Assembly (NCBI RefSeq): GCF_030813715.1
Contig: NZ_JAUSUZ010000001.1
Coordinates: forward strand, 5,704,001-5,768,000
Length of the DNA: 64,000 bases
Source: Catenuloplanes indicus
GTDB taxonomy: Bacteria; Actinomycetota; Actinomycetes; Mycobacteriales; Micromonosporaceae
Direction of reading: 5' to 3'
A program made the translations under genes and the position numbers. This document shows positions 1 through 7,610 of this stretch, in pieces (positions within the stretch are counted from its first letter, which is position 1; each line of letters opens with the position of its first letter). The notes below the pieces were generated by a model that searched no databases, was not told the origin of the DNA, and saw only the letters and a program-made list of their open reading frames with translations.

Positions 1-214
1 CCTGCGCGGCACGCTCCAGCAGCTTGCCGATGTGCAGGTACGTCTCGGCCGGCGTGTCCCCGCCCAGCGCGTAGGCCTCGTCCGCCAGCCGCGCGTGCGG
101 CGCGTCCCGATCGGAGTCCGCGTAGACCGCCACGCTGGCCAGCCCCGCGTCCCGGCAGGCGCGGACGACCCGGACGGCGATCTCGCCGCGGTTGGCGATG
201 AGCACTTTGCGCAC
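1..214 (-). CDS. Acyl-CoA carboxylase alpha subunit, biotin carboxylase N-terminus (partial)
   Basis: Only the first 71 codons are inside the window; the gene runs off the left edge. The translated start, [19 protein letters not shown], is the classic N-terminus of the biotin carboxylase domain of acetyl/propionyl-CoA carboxylase alpha chains. This cytoplasmic subunit carboxylates biotin with ATP and bicarbonate, and in actinobacteria usually carries the biotin carrier domain as well. The GTG at 214 is chosen because it places the conserved [11 protein letters not shown] block at residue 3, as in the family. Related genes in the window are accE (8149), the beta subunit (13444) and birA (19228). 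Which acyl-CoA is used cannot be told from this fragment. Confidence 0.9.
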   Translation of the reverse strand, partial: MRKVLIANRGEIAVRVVRACRDAGLASVAVYADSDRDAPHARLADEAYALGGDTPAETYLHIGKLLERAAQ

Positions 215-274
215 GGCACGCTCCTGCAGATCCCGGCGATAAGTTACTGATCGGAAGTTTAGTGGCCGGTCAAC

Positions 275-290
275 TAGTCAAACTTGTTTA
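275..290. promoter_or_regulatory. Probable PadR operator upstream of its own gene
   Basis: TAGTCAAACTTGTTTA is an imperfect palindrome just upstream of the padR start. It matches the perfect palindrome at 917-932 at 13 of 16 positions. Two similar sites bracketing a PadR gene fit autoregulation plus control of the downstream exporter; binding is inferred. Confidence 0.55.
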
Positions 291-304
291 TTACGCTTCA
301 TGGC

Positions 305-916
305 GTGTCTACCACCCGCCTCATGATCCTCGGTCTCGTGCGCTGGACCCAGCCGGTGCACGGCTACGACGTACGCCGTGAACTGCTCAGCTGGAACGCC
401 GACCGATGGGCGAACGTGCAGCCCGGCTCGATCTACCACGCGCTCCGCAAGCTCACCGAGGACGGGATGCTCCGCGAGGTCGCGACCGAGCAGGTCGGTG
501 CGCGGCCGGCCCGCACCACGTACGAGCTGACGCCGAGGGGCGAGGAGGAGTTCCAGAACCTGCTGCGCGGCGCGTGGTGGAACCTGGAGAGCGCGGTCGA
601 CCCGTTCTTCGCCGCGTTTTCGCTGCTCCCGGCGCTGCCGCGGGAGGAGGCGGCGGCCGCGCTGCGCAACCGCGCCCGGCTGCTGCGGGCGAACAACGAG
701 AGTCTCCGGGCCGCGATGGAATCCGGCTGGATGAGCGCGACATCCGGCAAGCCGCCGCACGTGGCCTGGATGTGGCAGCTGCAGATGGCCCGCGCCGAGG
801 GCGAGATCGCGTGGTGCGAGCGGGTCGCCGGGCTGGTCGAGAGCGGCGAGTCGTACCTGCCGGCGACCACGCCCTGGCCGGAGGGGTGGGCCGGGTTCGC
901 CGCCGACGTTGAGTAA
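305..916 (+). CDS. PadR-family transcriptional regulator
   Basis: A 203-residue protein starting MSTTRLMILGLVRW, then a PadR winged-helix region (about residues 5-85: GYDVRRELLSWNADRWANVQPGSIYHALRKLTEDGM with the wing at TTYELTPRGEEEF) and a C-terminal helical dimerisation region. PadR proteins are one-component repressors, many of which sense toxic small molecules and control drug exporters. The GTG at 305 is preferred over a TTG at 284 because the TTG lies inside the candidate operator and the family normally starts a few residues before the first helix. The next two genes encode a DrrAB-type exporter, a typical PadR target. The inducer is unknown. Confidence 0.88.
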   Translation: MSTTRLMILGLVRWTQPVHGYDVRRELLSWNADRWANVQPGSIYHALRKLTEDGMLREVATEQVGARPARTTYELTPRGEEEFQNLLRGAWWNLESAVDPFFAAFSLLPALPREEAAAALRNRARLLRANNESLRAAMESGWMSATSGKPPHVAWMWQLQMARAEGEIAWCERVAGLVESGESYLPATTPWPEGWAGFAADVE

Positions 917-932
917 TAATCAAGCTTGATTA
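917..932. promoter_or_regulatory. Perfect palindrome, probable PadR operator for the exporter genes
   Basis: TAATCAAGCTTGATTA is a perfect 16-bp palindrome starting one base after the padR stop codon and about 80 bp before the ABC ATPase start. It resembles the site at 275-290. It lies in an unusually AT-rich gap, where the promoter of the exporter genes would be expected. Confidence 0.65.
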
Positions 933-1014
933 CCCACGTTATATCGCGTTAGCCTGTGCGCGCGGCCGTCGGGCGTGCACTCATGTCGATGAACCGGGGG
1001 AGTTGAGCGGGGAA

Positions 1015-1956
1015 ATGATTGAGACCAAGGGGTTGCGGAAGTCGTTCCGCACCCGCCGCGGGACGGTCGACGCCGTGCGCGGCGTCGACCTCTACGTGCA
1101 GGCCGGCGAGATCTACGGATTCCTGGGGCCGAACGGGGCCGGCAAGACCACCACGCTGCGCATGCTCGCCACGCTCATCGAGCCGGACGGTGGCGCCGCC
1201 ACGATCGCCGGTGCCGACCTGCGCCGCGCGCCGGGCGAGGTCCGCCGCCGGATCGGTTACGTGGCGCAGGGCGGCAGCACGCTCGACGGCAGCATCGCGC
1301 GCCAGGAGCTGGTGCTGCAGTCCCGGTTCTACGGCGTGACCAAGGCCGAGTCCCGGCGCCGCGCGGACGCCGCGGTGGCCGCGTTCCAGCTCACCGAGTT
1401 CGCCGACCGGCCGTGCGGGACGTATTCGGGCGGCCAGCGCCGCCGCGTCGACATCGCGCTCGGCGTCATCCACCAGCCCCAGGTGGTGTTCCTGGACGAG
1501 CCGACCACCGGGCTCGACCCGCAGAGCCGCGTGCACATGTGGGACGAGATCCGCCGGCTCCGCGAGCAGGGCATGACCGTCTTCGTCACCACGCACTACC
1601 TGGACGAGGCCGACGCGCTCTGCGACCGGATCTCCATCATGGACCACGGCACGCTGGTCGCCGAGGGCACGCCCGCCGAGCTCAAGCGCGAGATCGCCGG
1701 TGACGTGGTCACGGTCGGGGTCGACGGTTCCACCGCCGCGGCGGCAAAGCTGCTGGACGACGCGCCGTACGTGACGAGTCTCGAGCAGACCCCGGCCGGC
1801 CTGCGCCTCTATGTCGACGCGGGCGGCACCGCCATCCCGCAGATCATGCGCACGCTGGACGGCGCCGGCATCGCGCTCGGCACGATCGAGCTGCACCGGC
1901 CCAGCCTCGACGACGTGTTCCTGGAGAAGACCGGCCGATCGCTGCGGGAGAGCTGA
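1015..1956 (+). CDS. ABC transporter ATP-binding protein, DrrA type
   Basis: A 313-residue ATPase. Visible motifs are Walker A GPNGAGKTTTL (near residue 38), signature YSGGQRRRVDIAL, Walker B VVFLDEPTTGLDP and the switch histidine in VTTHYLDEAD. The C-terminal part past residue 220 resembles the extra domain of daunorubicin-resistance DrrA ATPases. It would energise export through the permease encoded 3 bp downstream. The ATG at 1015 is chosen because GGGGGAG at 996-1002 lies at a workable distance; a TTG at 1003 is also in frame. The substrate is unknown; the PadR gene upstream and MFS gene downstream suggest a drug or toxic metabolite. Confidence 0.92.
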   Translation: MIETKGLRKSFRTRRGTVDAVRGVDLYVQAGEIYGFLGPNGAGKTTTLRMLATLIEPDGGAATIAGADLRRAPGEVRRRIGYVAQGGSTLDGSIARQELVLQSRFYGVTKAESRRRADAAVAAFQLTEFADRPCGTYSGGQRRRVDIALGVIHQPQVVFLDEPTTGLDPQSRVHMWDEIRRLREQGMTVFVTTHYLDEADALCDRISIMDHGTLVAEGTPAELKREIAGDVVTVGVDGSTAAAAKLLDDAPYVTSLEQTPAGLRLYVDAGGTAIPQIMRTLDGAGIALGTIELHRPSLDDVFLEKTGRSLRES

Positions 1957-1959
1957 CCC

Positions 1960-2724
1960 ATGACCTTCCTCCGGGACATCTGGCTCGTCTTCCAGAACCA
2001 GCTGCGCCTGCTGCTGCGCCAGCCGGTCTGGATCTTCATCAACCTGTTCCAGCCACTCATGTTCCTGCTGCTGTTCGCGCCGCTGTTGAAGCCCGCGCTG
2101 TCGGCCGGTGGCACGATCAGCGACGCCGAGGTCTACCGCACGTTCGTGCCCGGCCTGCTGGTCATGCTGGCCATCTTCGGCGGCCTCTTCCAGGGCTTCG
2201 GCCTCATCTCCGAGCTGCGCGCCGGTGTGATCGAGCGGTCCCGGGTCACGCCGGTCAGCCGCACCGCGCTGCTGCTCGGCCGATCCTTGCAGGACGTGGT
2301 GAGCCTGCTGGTCCAAGCCGTGATCATCACGCTGCTGGCGATGCCGTTCGGTCTCCGCGTGGCCATCGGCGACCTACTGCTGGCCTACCTGATGCTCGCG
2401 CTGATCGCGCTGATGACGTCCGCGCTCTCCTACGGCGTGGCGCTGCTGCTGAAGAGCGAGGACGCGCTGGCCCCGGTGATGAACACGGTGTCCCAGCCAC
2501 TGCTGCTGCTCTCCGGCATCCTGCTGCCGCTCACGTTCGCACCGGTCTGGCTGCAACGCGTCGCCGACTGGAACCCGTTCTCCTGGGCCGTCGACGGCAC
2601 CCGTGCACTCTTCGCCGGCGACCCCGGCGCACCCGCGGTCTGGCAGGGACTCACCATCACGCTCATCCTGGCCGTGGTCGCCACGGCCTGGGCCGCCCGC
2701 ATGTTCGCCCGCAGCATCCGCTGA
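1960..2724 (+). CDS. ABC-2 type permease, DrrB type
   Basis: A 254-residue membrane protein with about six predicted transmembrane segments, beginning with a short cytoplasmic stretch followed by a hydrophobic helix (VWIFINLFQPLMFLLLF). The layout, the conserved ELRAGVIERSRVTPVSR loop and the late LLLLSGILLPL helix fit ABC2_membrane permeases of the DrrB group. It starts 3 bp after the ATPase stop, so the two genes are translationally linked and form one exporter in the cell membrane. Control by the upstream PadR protein is inferred. No sequence feature shows the substrate. Confidence 0.92.
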   Translation: MTFLRDIWLVFQNQLRLLLRQPVWIFINLFQPLMFLLLFAPLLKPALSAGGTISDAEVYRTFVPGLLVMLAIFGGLFQGFGLISELRAGVIERSRVTPVSRTALLLGRSLQDVVSLLVQAVIITLLAMPFGLRVAIGDLLLAYLMLALIALMTSALSYGVALLLKSEDALAPVMNTVSQPLLLLSGILLPLTFAPVWLQRVADWNPFSWAVDGTRALFAGDPGAPAVWQGLTITLILAVVATAWAARMFARSIR

Positions 2725-2741
2725 CCCCCTACCGTGGACCG

Positions 2742-3989
2742 GTGCCCTTCCACCGCGACCGGACCACCTGGCTGATCTACGTCCAGCTCGGACTCTGGGG
2801 CTACTTCCTCTACGGCTTCGGCCCGATCGTCCCGCTGCTCCGCGACGAGCAGGGCACCACCGCCGCGGTCGCCGGCCTGCACAGCACCGCGCTGGCTATC
2901 GGCGGCCTGCTCAGCGGCGCGCTCTACCCACCGCTGTCCCGTCACCTCGGCCGGGCGCGCACCATGTGGTGCGCGCTCGCCGGCGTCACCGCCGCCACCC
3001 TCCTGCTCATCTCGTTCCACCCGCTGCCGGTCACCCTCACCGCCGCCACCCTGGCCTCCGCCTGCGGCTGGACGGTGGTCAGCTGCGCCGTCAGCACCCT
3101 CACCGCCCACCACGGCCCACTCGCCCCCACCGCCATCACCGAGGCCAACGCGGCCGCGGTCGGCTTCGGCGTACTCGCACCTCTGCTGACCGGGCTCAGC
3201 CTGCGGCTCTGGGACACGTGGCGCCCCGGCATCGGCGCACTGCTCCTGCTGGTCACGATCACCATCACCACCTCAGCGGTACGCCGAAGCCGTCACCGGC
3301 CCACCCCGGCTCTGCCCGCCCACCGTGGCCGGCCCGGCCGTTCCGCCACGCCCGCCGCCCCTGCCGCACCCGCCGTGCCTGCCGCCGGAGGTGACGTCGG
3401 TACCGGTGACCATGTCTCGTCCGGGCGGCTTCCCCGGCCGTACTGGCTGGCCTGGCTTCTGCTCTGTGTCACCGGGTCGATCGAGGTATGCCTGTCACTG
3501 TGGGCCGCCGACGTTCTCCGCGACCATGCCGGCATGTCGCCCGGCGGTGCCTCCGCCACCGTCGCCGCGATCGTCGGCGGAATGTTCGCCGGGCGCCTCG
3601 CCGGCAGCCGGATCGCGCTGCGCGTCCCGCCGGTTCCGCTGCTCCTCGGCGCGCTCGGCGTCTCCGCCGCCGGCTTCGTCCTGTTCTGGACGCCACCGAT
3701 CGGATGGCTCGCCGCCACCGGCCTGATCGTGCTCGGCTTCGGCAATGCGATGCACTACCCGCTGACCATCTCCCTCGCCCTGGCCACCGCGCCCGGCCAG
3801 GCCGACCTCGCCGCCGCCCGGGCCAACTACACCGCCGTGATCGGCTTCGGCGCGGCCCCGCTGCTCCTCGGCGCGCTCTCCGACCACATCGGCCCGCATC
3901 CGGCGTTCCTTCTGCTGCCCGTCTTCATCATCACGGCCGCACTGATCACGCTCCGCCTCAGCCGCTCCCTGACCGCACGTCCCGCCTGA
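2742..3989 (+). CDS. Major facilitator superfamily transporter
   Basis: A 415-residue protein with about 12 hydrophobic segments in two halves, separated near residues 185-230 by a Pro/Ala/Arg-rich loop (RRSRHRPTPALPAHRGRPGR). Loop 2-3 carries a degenerate MFS signature (LYPPLSRHLGRAR), typical of actinobacterial drug- or sugar-exporter-like MFS proteins. It starts with GTG 17 bp after the DrrB-type permease and so probably belongs to the same transcript. Three transporter genes behind one PadR gene suggest a detoxification unit. The transported compound is unknown, and uptake cannot be excluded. Confidence 0.85.
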   Translation: MPFHRDRTTWLIYVQLGLWGYFLYGFGPIVPLLRDEQGTTAAVAGLHSTALAIGGLLSGALYPPLSRHLGRARTMWCALAGVTAATLLLISFHPLPVTLTAATLASACGWTVVSCAVSTLTAHHGPLAPTAITEANAAAVGFGVLAPLLTGLSLRLWDTWRPGIGALLLLVTITITTSAVRRSRHRPTPALPAHRGRPGRSATPAAPAAPAVPAAGGDVGTGDHVSSGRLPRPYWLAWLLLCVTGSIEVCLSLWAADVLRDHAGMSPGGASATVAAIVGGMFAGRLAGSRIALRVPPVPLLLGALGVSAAGFVLFWTPPIGWLAATGLIVLGFGNAMHYPLTISLALATAPGQADLAAARANYTAVIGFGAAPLLLGALSDHIGPHPAFLLLPVFIITAALITLRLSRSLTARPA

Positions 3990-4028
3990 CCGCTTCCGCA
4001 CCGGCGCCACCGGCTCCGGCGTGGCCGC

Positions 4029-4042
4029 TTTGCTCTGCTTAC
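4029..4042 (+). repeat. Intergenic repeat TTTGCTCTGCTTAC, copy 1
   Basis: First of four direct copies. It is preceded by GGCCGC, as in copy 2 (the shared block is GGCCGC plus the 14-mer). Confidence 0.8.
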
Positions 4043-4102
4043 CGCGTGAGGTCAAGATCCGGTCGCTGCGTCATCCGCGTGGGTGCGGCGCCTCTCGGCC
4101 GC

Positions 4103-4116
4103 TTTGCTCTGCTTAC
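4103..4116 (+). repeat. Intergenic repeat TTTGCTCTGCTTAC, copy 2
   Basis: Identical to copy 1 over 14 bp and sharing the GGCCGC prefix. The spacing to copy 1 is 60 bp. Confidence 0.8.
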
Positions 4117-4148
4117 ACGCGCGGGCGCGGGTCGAGTTCCGGCCGGCC

Positions 4149-4162
4149 TTTGCTCTGCTTAC
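4149..4162 (+). repeat. Intergenic repeat TTTGCTCTGCTTAC, copy 3
   Basis: Identical 14-mer, preceded by GGCC and one C. Spacing to copy 2 is 32 bp. Confidence 0.8.
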
Positions 4163-4240
4163 CTACGTCGGCTCGGGTTGCGGATCCGGTCGATCCTGCG
4201 CTGCCTGCCCACGTTCCGCGCGTCTCACGTCCGGCTGCGC

Positions 4241-4254
4241 CTTGCTCTGCTTAC
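4241..4254 (+). repeat. Intergenic repeat, copy 4 (one mismatch)
   Basis: CTTGCTCTGCTTAC, differing from the other copies only at the first base. Spacing to copy 3 is 78 bp. Confidence 0.75.
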
Positions 4255-4289
4255 CTCGGCCGTAACGAGCATCGGCGCGCGTACGTGGC

Positions 4290-4324
4290 TCAATGTTGTG
4301 CCCAGTAAGCAGAGCAAGAGCGGG
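4290..4324 (-). repeat. Inverted copy of the TTTGCTCTGCTTAC repeat with extended flank
   Basis: GTAAGCAGAGCAAG at 4305-4318 is the reverse complement of the direct copies. Its left flank, TCAATGTTGTGCCCA, is also found in slightly changed form 15 kb away at 19155, so the repeat unit is longer than the 14-mer. Confidence 0.75.
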
Positions 4325-4379
4325 CCCGGAGAGTCAGCGGCGGCAGCGTCTTGAAATCCATGCCGCTCACGCTATTGCG

Positions 4380-5024
4380 TCAGGCAGTGGTCCAGAAGTC
4401 CGTGATGGAATGACCGAGTTCCGCGACCAGCCGGCGCAGCAGCGGCAACGACAACCCGACCACGGTTCCGTGGTCACCCTCGATCCGCTCCACGAACGCG
4501 CCACCCAGCCCGTCGATCGTGAACGAACCGGCGACGTGCAGCGGCTCACCCGTACCCACGTAGGTCTTGATCTCTTCGTCGGACAGGTCCGCGAAGTGCA
4601 CGACCGTCGCCGCGACACCTTCGGCCACCCGGTTGCTGGTCACGTCGACCAGGCTGTGACCGGTGTGCAGCGTCCCGCTCCGGCCGCGCATCGCCTGCCA
4701 GCGGCGCACCGCGTCCTCCGCGTCCGCCGGCTTGCCCAGGATCTCCCCGTCGAAGGCCAGCACCGAGTCGCAGCCCAGCACCAGCGTCGCCGGCCCGGTC
4801 CCCGGCAGCGTCGCCGCCTCCGTCTGCCGCACCCGGTCGGCCACCGCCGCCGCCTTCATCCGCGCCAGGACCTGGGACAACGTGTCCGCACTGACCGCCT
4901 CGACCGCCGATTCGTCGACCCCACTGACGATCACGTCCACGTCGATCCCGGCGGACTTCAGGAGGGTACGGCGGGCCGGGCTCGCCGAGCCCAGGATCAG
5001 ACGCGGCCGGTTCGAGATCTGCAC
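4380..5024 (-). CDS. maf: Maf-like nucleoside triphosphate pyrophosphatase
   Basis: A 214-residue Maf/YhdE-type protein, starting VQISNRPRLILGSASPARR with the family's N-terminal GSASPAR nucleotide-binding loop, then VDES and VLGCDSVLAFDGEILGKP (the catalytic Asp region). Maf proteins hydrolyse non-canonical or modified NTPs/dTTP/UTP and have been linked to septum control. The GTG at 5024 is chosen because it puts the conserved loop near residue 12; an upstream ATG at 5081 would add 19 unconserved residues. In many actinobacteria maf sits between accE and the carboxylase alpha gene; here about 4 kb of accessory genes separates it from the alpha gene. Confidence 0.9.
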   Translation of the reverse strand: MQISNRPRLILGSASPARRTLLKSAGIDVDVIVSGVDESAVEAVSADTLSQVLARMKAAAVADRVRQTEAATLPGTGPATLVLGCDSVLAFDGEILGKPADAEDAVRRWQAMRGRSGTLHTGHSLVDVTSNRVAEGVAATVVHFADLSDEEIKTYVGTGEPLHVAGSFTIDGLGGAFVERIEGDHGTVVGLSLPLLRRLVAELGHSITDFWTTA

Positions 5025-5218
5025 GGCTCCCCACGCTACCGGTAACCGGGTCTGCCCACCCCAACCGGGCGCGTCACGCATAAATCGGGCAAAAGTTAAA
5101 CTCGCCTGTAACGGAGAGGAATCAGGCCCGCAAGATTCCTTCCCTAGATTGCTTGACTCGGGAGGGGCTTAACCGCCACCACCCACGGCCTCCCGCCGGG
5201 GCGCCTGGTTCAGGTCCC

Positions 5219-5238
5219 GTCGAGCAACGCCGCTCGAC
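5219..5238 (-). terminator. Possible hairpin terminator downstream of the mycosin gene
   Basis: GTCGAGC and GCTCGAC form a 7-bp stem with an AACGCC loop about 75 bp past the mycosin stop codon. There is no T-run, so the call is tentative. The rest of the 289-bp gap (5025-5313) shows nothing further that I can name. Confidence 0.35.
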
Positions 5239-5313
5239 CGCCCCGCATACGGCCGCGGTGCTCGTTCGGGGTCGCATCGCCGCGACCCCGGACGCAGCCG
5301 CGCCGCAGATCGG

Positions 5314-6417
5314 TCAGCCGCCGGTCCCGTTTCTCCGGGCACGCCCCCGCAGGACGATCAGCGCCACCACGAGCGCCACCGCCAGCAGGCTCGCGATCAC
5401 CGCGACCAGGATCACCGCCACCTGTCCCGGCGTGTTCGGCGTCGGCACCGGTGTCGCCTGCGCGCTCTCGCCGCCGGGCGCCGGTTCCCCAGAGGCCGCG
5501 AGCGGCGGGACGTCCGCGGTCAGCGCCGCCACCGGATCCACGATCCCGAACCCATATTCCGGATCCCGTCCTGGCGCCCCTTTGTCCACCGCCGTCGCTG
5601 TCATCCGATGCACCACTTCAGCCGCCGACAACTCCGGATACCGACTCCACACCAACGCCGCCACCCCCGACACAATCGCCGCCGCTCCCGAGGTCCCCGT
5701 GCCGGTTTCGTACCTTTGATCCTTCGAGGTGCTCAGTAGGTCGACGCCGGGGGCGGTTAGTAGCAAACCCTCTCCGCTTGCTGATATATCTGCGATGACG
5801 CCATCCTTGTCGGTGGCTCCGACGGCGACCACGCCGTTGATGTACGCCGGAAAAGCAACTATATCCTGAGCTGGCTTGTTTCCAGAGCTTGCCACGACTA
5901 TAAGGCCAGCCTTCGTCGCTTCCTCAACCGCTTTCCGTACCTCAGAATTTGGACCGCCGCCACTTGATATATTTACGATCTTTGCTCGACTTCTTATCGC
6001 CCATCTGATCGCTTTAGCGGTGGTGTTGCTGTCACCTCTCCCGTTTGCGTCCAGGATGCGTATAGGCAGAATTTTCGAGTTAGGCGCAATTCCTAGGACG
6101 TGCCCTGTTCCTCCTTTTCCTGCGATTAAGCCAGCAATTGCGGTGCCGTGTCCCTGGTCATCTTGCTGTCCTTTTGAGTTATCGCCAGGAAGAAAAGATA
6201 TTCCAGGTAGAATTGCATGTTCAATATCGGGGTGTGGTTGTACGCCGGAGTCGATAACTGCGACGGTGATGCCTTTGCCGGTGGAGATGTTGTGGGCGTT
6301 GTGGGCGTGCATGTAATCGACGTGCCATTGCGCTTCTTTTCCGCTAGGTGGAGGAGCCTGCACTGTCGGCAAAATTAGCGTGATGGCTGCGGTGAAGATC
6401 GCCGCTTGATTCTTCAT
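5314..6417 (-). CDS. Mycosin-like S8 subtilisin protease, membrane anchored
   Basis: A 367-residue secreted subtilase. It has an N-terminal hydrophobic signal, a peptidase S8 domain with Asp56 (AVIDSGV), His90 (DQGHGT), oxyanion Asn180 (SSGN) and Ser243 (GTSGAAA), a Pro/Ala linker and a C-terminal transmembrane helix (about 333-356) with an RGRARR cytoplasmic tail. This is the layout of mycosins (MycP), the membrane proteases of type VII secretion loci that in mycobacteria cleave EspB. It overlaps the 397-residue gene by 4 bp. No EccB/C/D/E genes are present in the window, so it is an orphan or works with a remote type VII system. About half the gene has clearly more A/T at third positions than its neighbours. 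Confidence 0.88.
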   Translation of the reverse strand: MKNQAAIFTAAITLILPTVQAPPPSGKEAQWHVDYMHAHNAHNISTGKGITVAVIDSGVQPHPDIEHAILPGISFLPGDNSKGQQDDQGHGTAIAGLIAGKGGTGHVLGIAPNSKILPIRILDANGRGDSNTTAKAIRWAIRSRAKIVNISSGGGPNSEVRKAVEEATKAGLIVVASSGNKPAQDIVAFPAYINGVVAVGATDKDGVIADISASGEGLLLTAPGVDLLSTSKDQRYETGTGTSGAAAIVSGVAALVWSRYPELSAAEVVHRMTATAVDKGAPGRDPEYGFGIVDPVAALTADVPPLAASGEPAPGGESAQATPVPTPNTPGQVAVILVAVIASLLAVALVVALIVLRGRARRNGTGG

Positions 6418-7607
6418 CTGTCTATGCCGATGGCGGGACCTGCGGTTATCGGACTGCTGGTCTGATCGATGTCTACAACTGGCGCCACGCCCTCGTCAGT
6501 CGACCATAGAGTGTCTAGATCCAGTGGCAAATTCTTGTCGGTCGCCTGTCCTCGCTGGACGGCGCCGTTATTGAAAGCCACAGGGTTGGTGGCGGCGGTA
6601 CCTGGTGAGGGCTCGACTGACGATGTGCGGATCGTCTGAGCCTGCGATACCGGTTGACTGGAAGGTGGAATTCCGATAATAGCGTCCGGGGTGGCCGCGC
6701 TCCTTCTGGGTGTGGAGTTGGTGCTGTTTTGTCCGGCGCTTGGCGGTGCGCCAATTATCTGTGGTGAAGCGAGTGCTGGCCATGAAGCTTTTGTATTTGA
6801 TTTATGGCCTTCGCTAATGCTTGGTTCTGTGGCGCGGCCTAGATCGTCGATGGGTCCTGCGACACCTGCGAGAGAAGTTTTTGAGGCGTCCGTGGAGAGT
6901 ATTATTTCTCTCGATATGCCAGGTGGTGTGGCGCTTGCTCCTGATGATGGTGGAATATTGAGTGGGCTAATTTCGGGAATTGAGGGAGGACTAACTCCGA
7001 TATCACGTGGTGCGAAATACGATCCTGTTTCGTGATACGGCGGGGCGATTTGGAGGGCGGCGGTGGCCTCGATGAGTTCCTGGCTGGCGCGGTACATGAT
7101 GGATCGCGCGATTCTGGTTAGTTCGGCCTGGCGTTTTTCGGTGTCTTGTGTGGCCAGGAAAGTGGTGGCGGCGGCGCGGCTGTTGGAGGCAGAGGCCATC
7201 TGCTGGCGTGAGGATTCTGCGGCGGTGTTGGCGGCGTATTCGTCGGCCAGGGGGCGGAGGGCGGTCTGGGCGTCGGAGAGGATGTGCATGGCGGCGGCGT
7301 AGGCCGTGTAGTTGGCGATGCTGGCGTTGAGGGTGGCCTGGGCGTTGGCGATGTCGGTGTCGAAGCGGGACAGGTAGACGGCGGCGGCGGGGCTGCGGGT
7401 GGGGGGCCAGGCGATGGCGAGGTTGTCGCGGTAGGTGCGCATGCGGGCGACGTGTGTGGACAGCAGCTCTGTGGTGCGGCGCCAGCCGGCGAGGTGGGTG
7501 GCGTAGGCGTCGGGGGTGTGGTGGGCGACGGTGGCCCACATGGACGGGATGTCCCTGGTGTGCCATGGGGTGCCGGTCCAGTCGGCGTGGCCGTTGTCGA
7601 TCGCCAT
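6414..7607 (-). CDS. EspB/PPE-like helical protein with disordered C-terminal half
   Basis: A 397-residue protein with no signal peptide. Residues 1 to about 190 are predicted helical and Ala-rich with few breaks (THVARMRTYRDNLAIAW, YTAYAAAMHILSDAQ), like WXG/PPE-type secreted helical bundles. A WTG tripeptide lies at residues 10-12. Residues 195-397 are Ser/Pro/Thr/Ile-rich and look disordered. It lies between a small helical protein gene (3 bp gap) and a mycosin gene (4 bp overlap). By analogy with EspB, it may be a type VII substrate whose tail is cut by the mycosin; this is inference from layout, not from clear homology. The 3' half of the gene is much more AT-rich than the genome around it. 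Confidence 0.75.
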   Translation of the reverse strand: MAIDNGHADWTGTPWHTRDIPSMWATVAHHTPDAYATHLAGWRRTTELLSTHVARMRTYRDNLAIAWPPTRSPAAAVYLSRFDTDIANAQATLNASIANYTAYAAAMHILSDAQTALRPLADEYAANTAAESSRQQMASASNSRAAATTFLATQDTEKRQAELTRIARSIMYRASQELIEATAALQIAPPYHETGSYFAPRDIGVSPPSIPEISPLNIPPSSGASATPPGISREIILSTDASKTSLAGVAGPIDDLGRATEPSISEGHKSNTKASWPALASPQIIGAPPSAGQNSTNSTPRRSAATPDAIIGIPPSSQPVSQAQTIRTSSVEPSPGTAATNPVAFNNGAVQRGQATDKNLPLDLDTLWSTDEGVAPVVDIDQTSSPITAGPAIGIDR

Positions 7608-7610
7608 GGC

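Larger units (their letters stand above)
3990..4379. other. 390-bp gene-free gap between convergent genes, with repeats
   Basis: No convincing gene is present. The gap separates the MFS gene (rightward) from maf (leftward) and holds four direct copies and one inverted copy of a TTTGCTCTGCTTAC repeat, described separately. Each direct copy can pair with the inverted copy, so transcripts from either side could form hairpins. A short reading frame across the gap merely translates the repeats (ALLT, LCSAY). Confidence 0.7.

Noticed and set aside
1015-3989. DrrAB homologues as part of an anthracycline gene cluster
   Set aside because: No biosynthetic genes are near; DrrAB-type exporters are common general efflux systems.
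4029-4318. Regularly placed repeats that could suggest a CRISPR array
   Set aside because: The repeats are only 14 bp, spacers vary from 32 to 78 bp, one copy is inverted and no cas gene is present.
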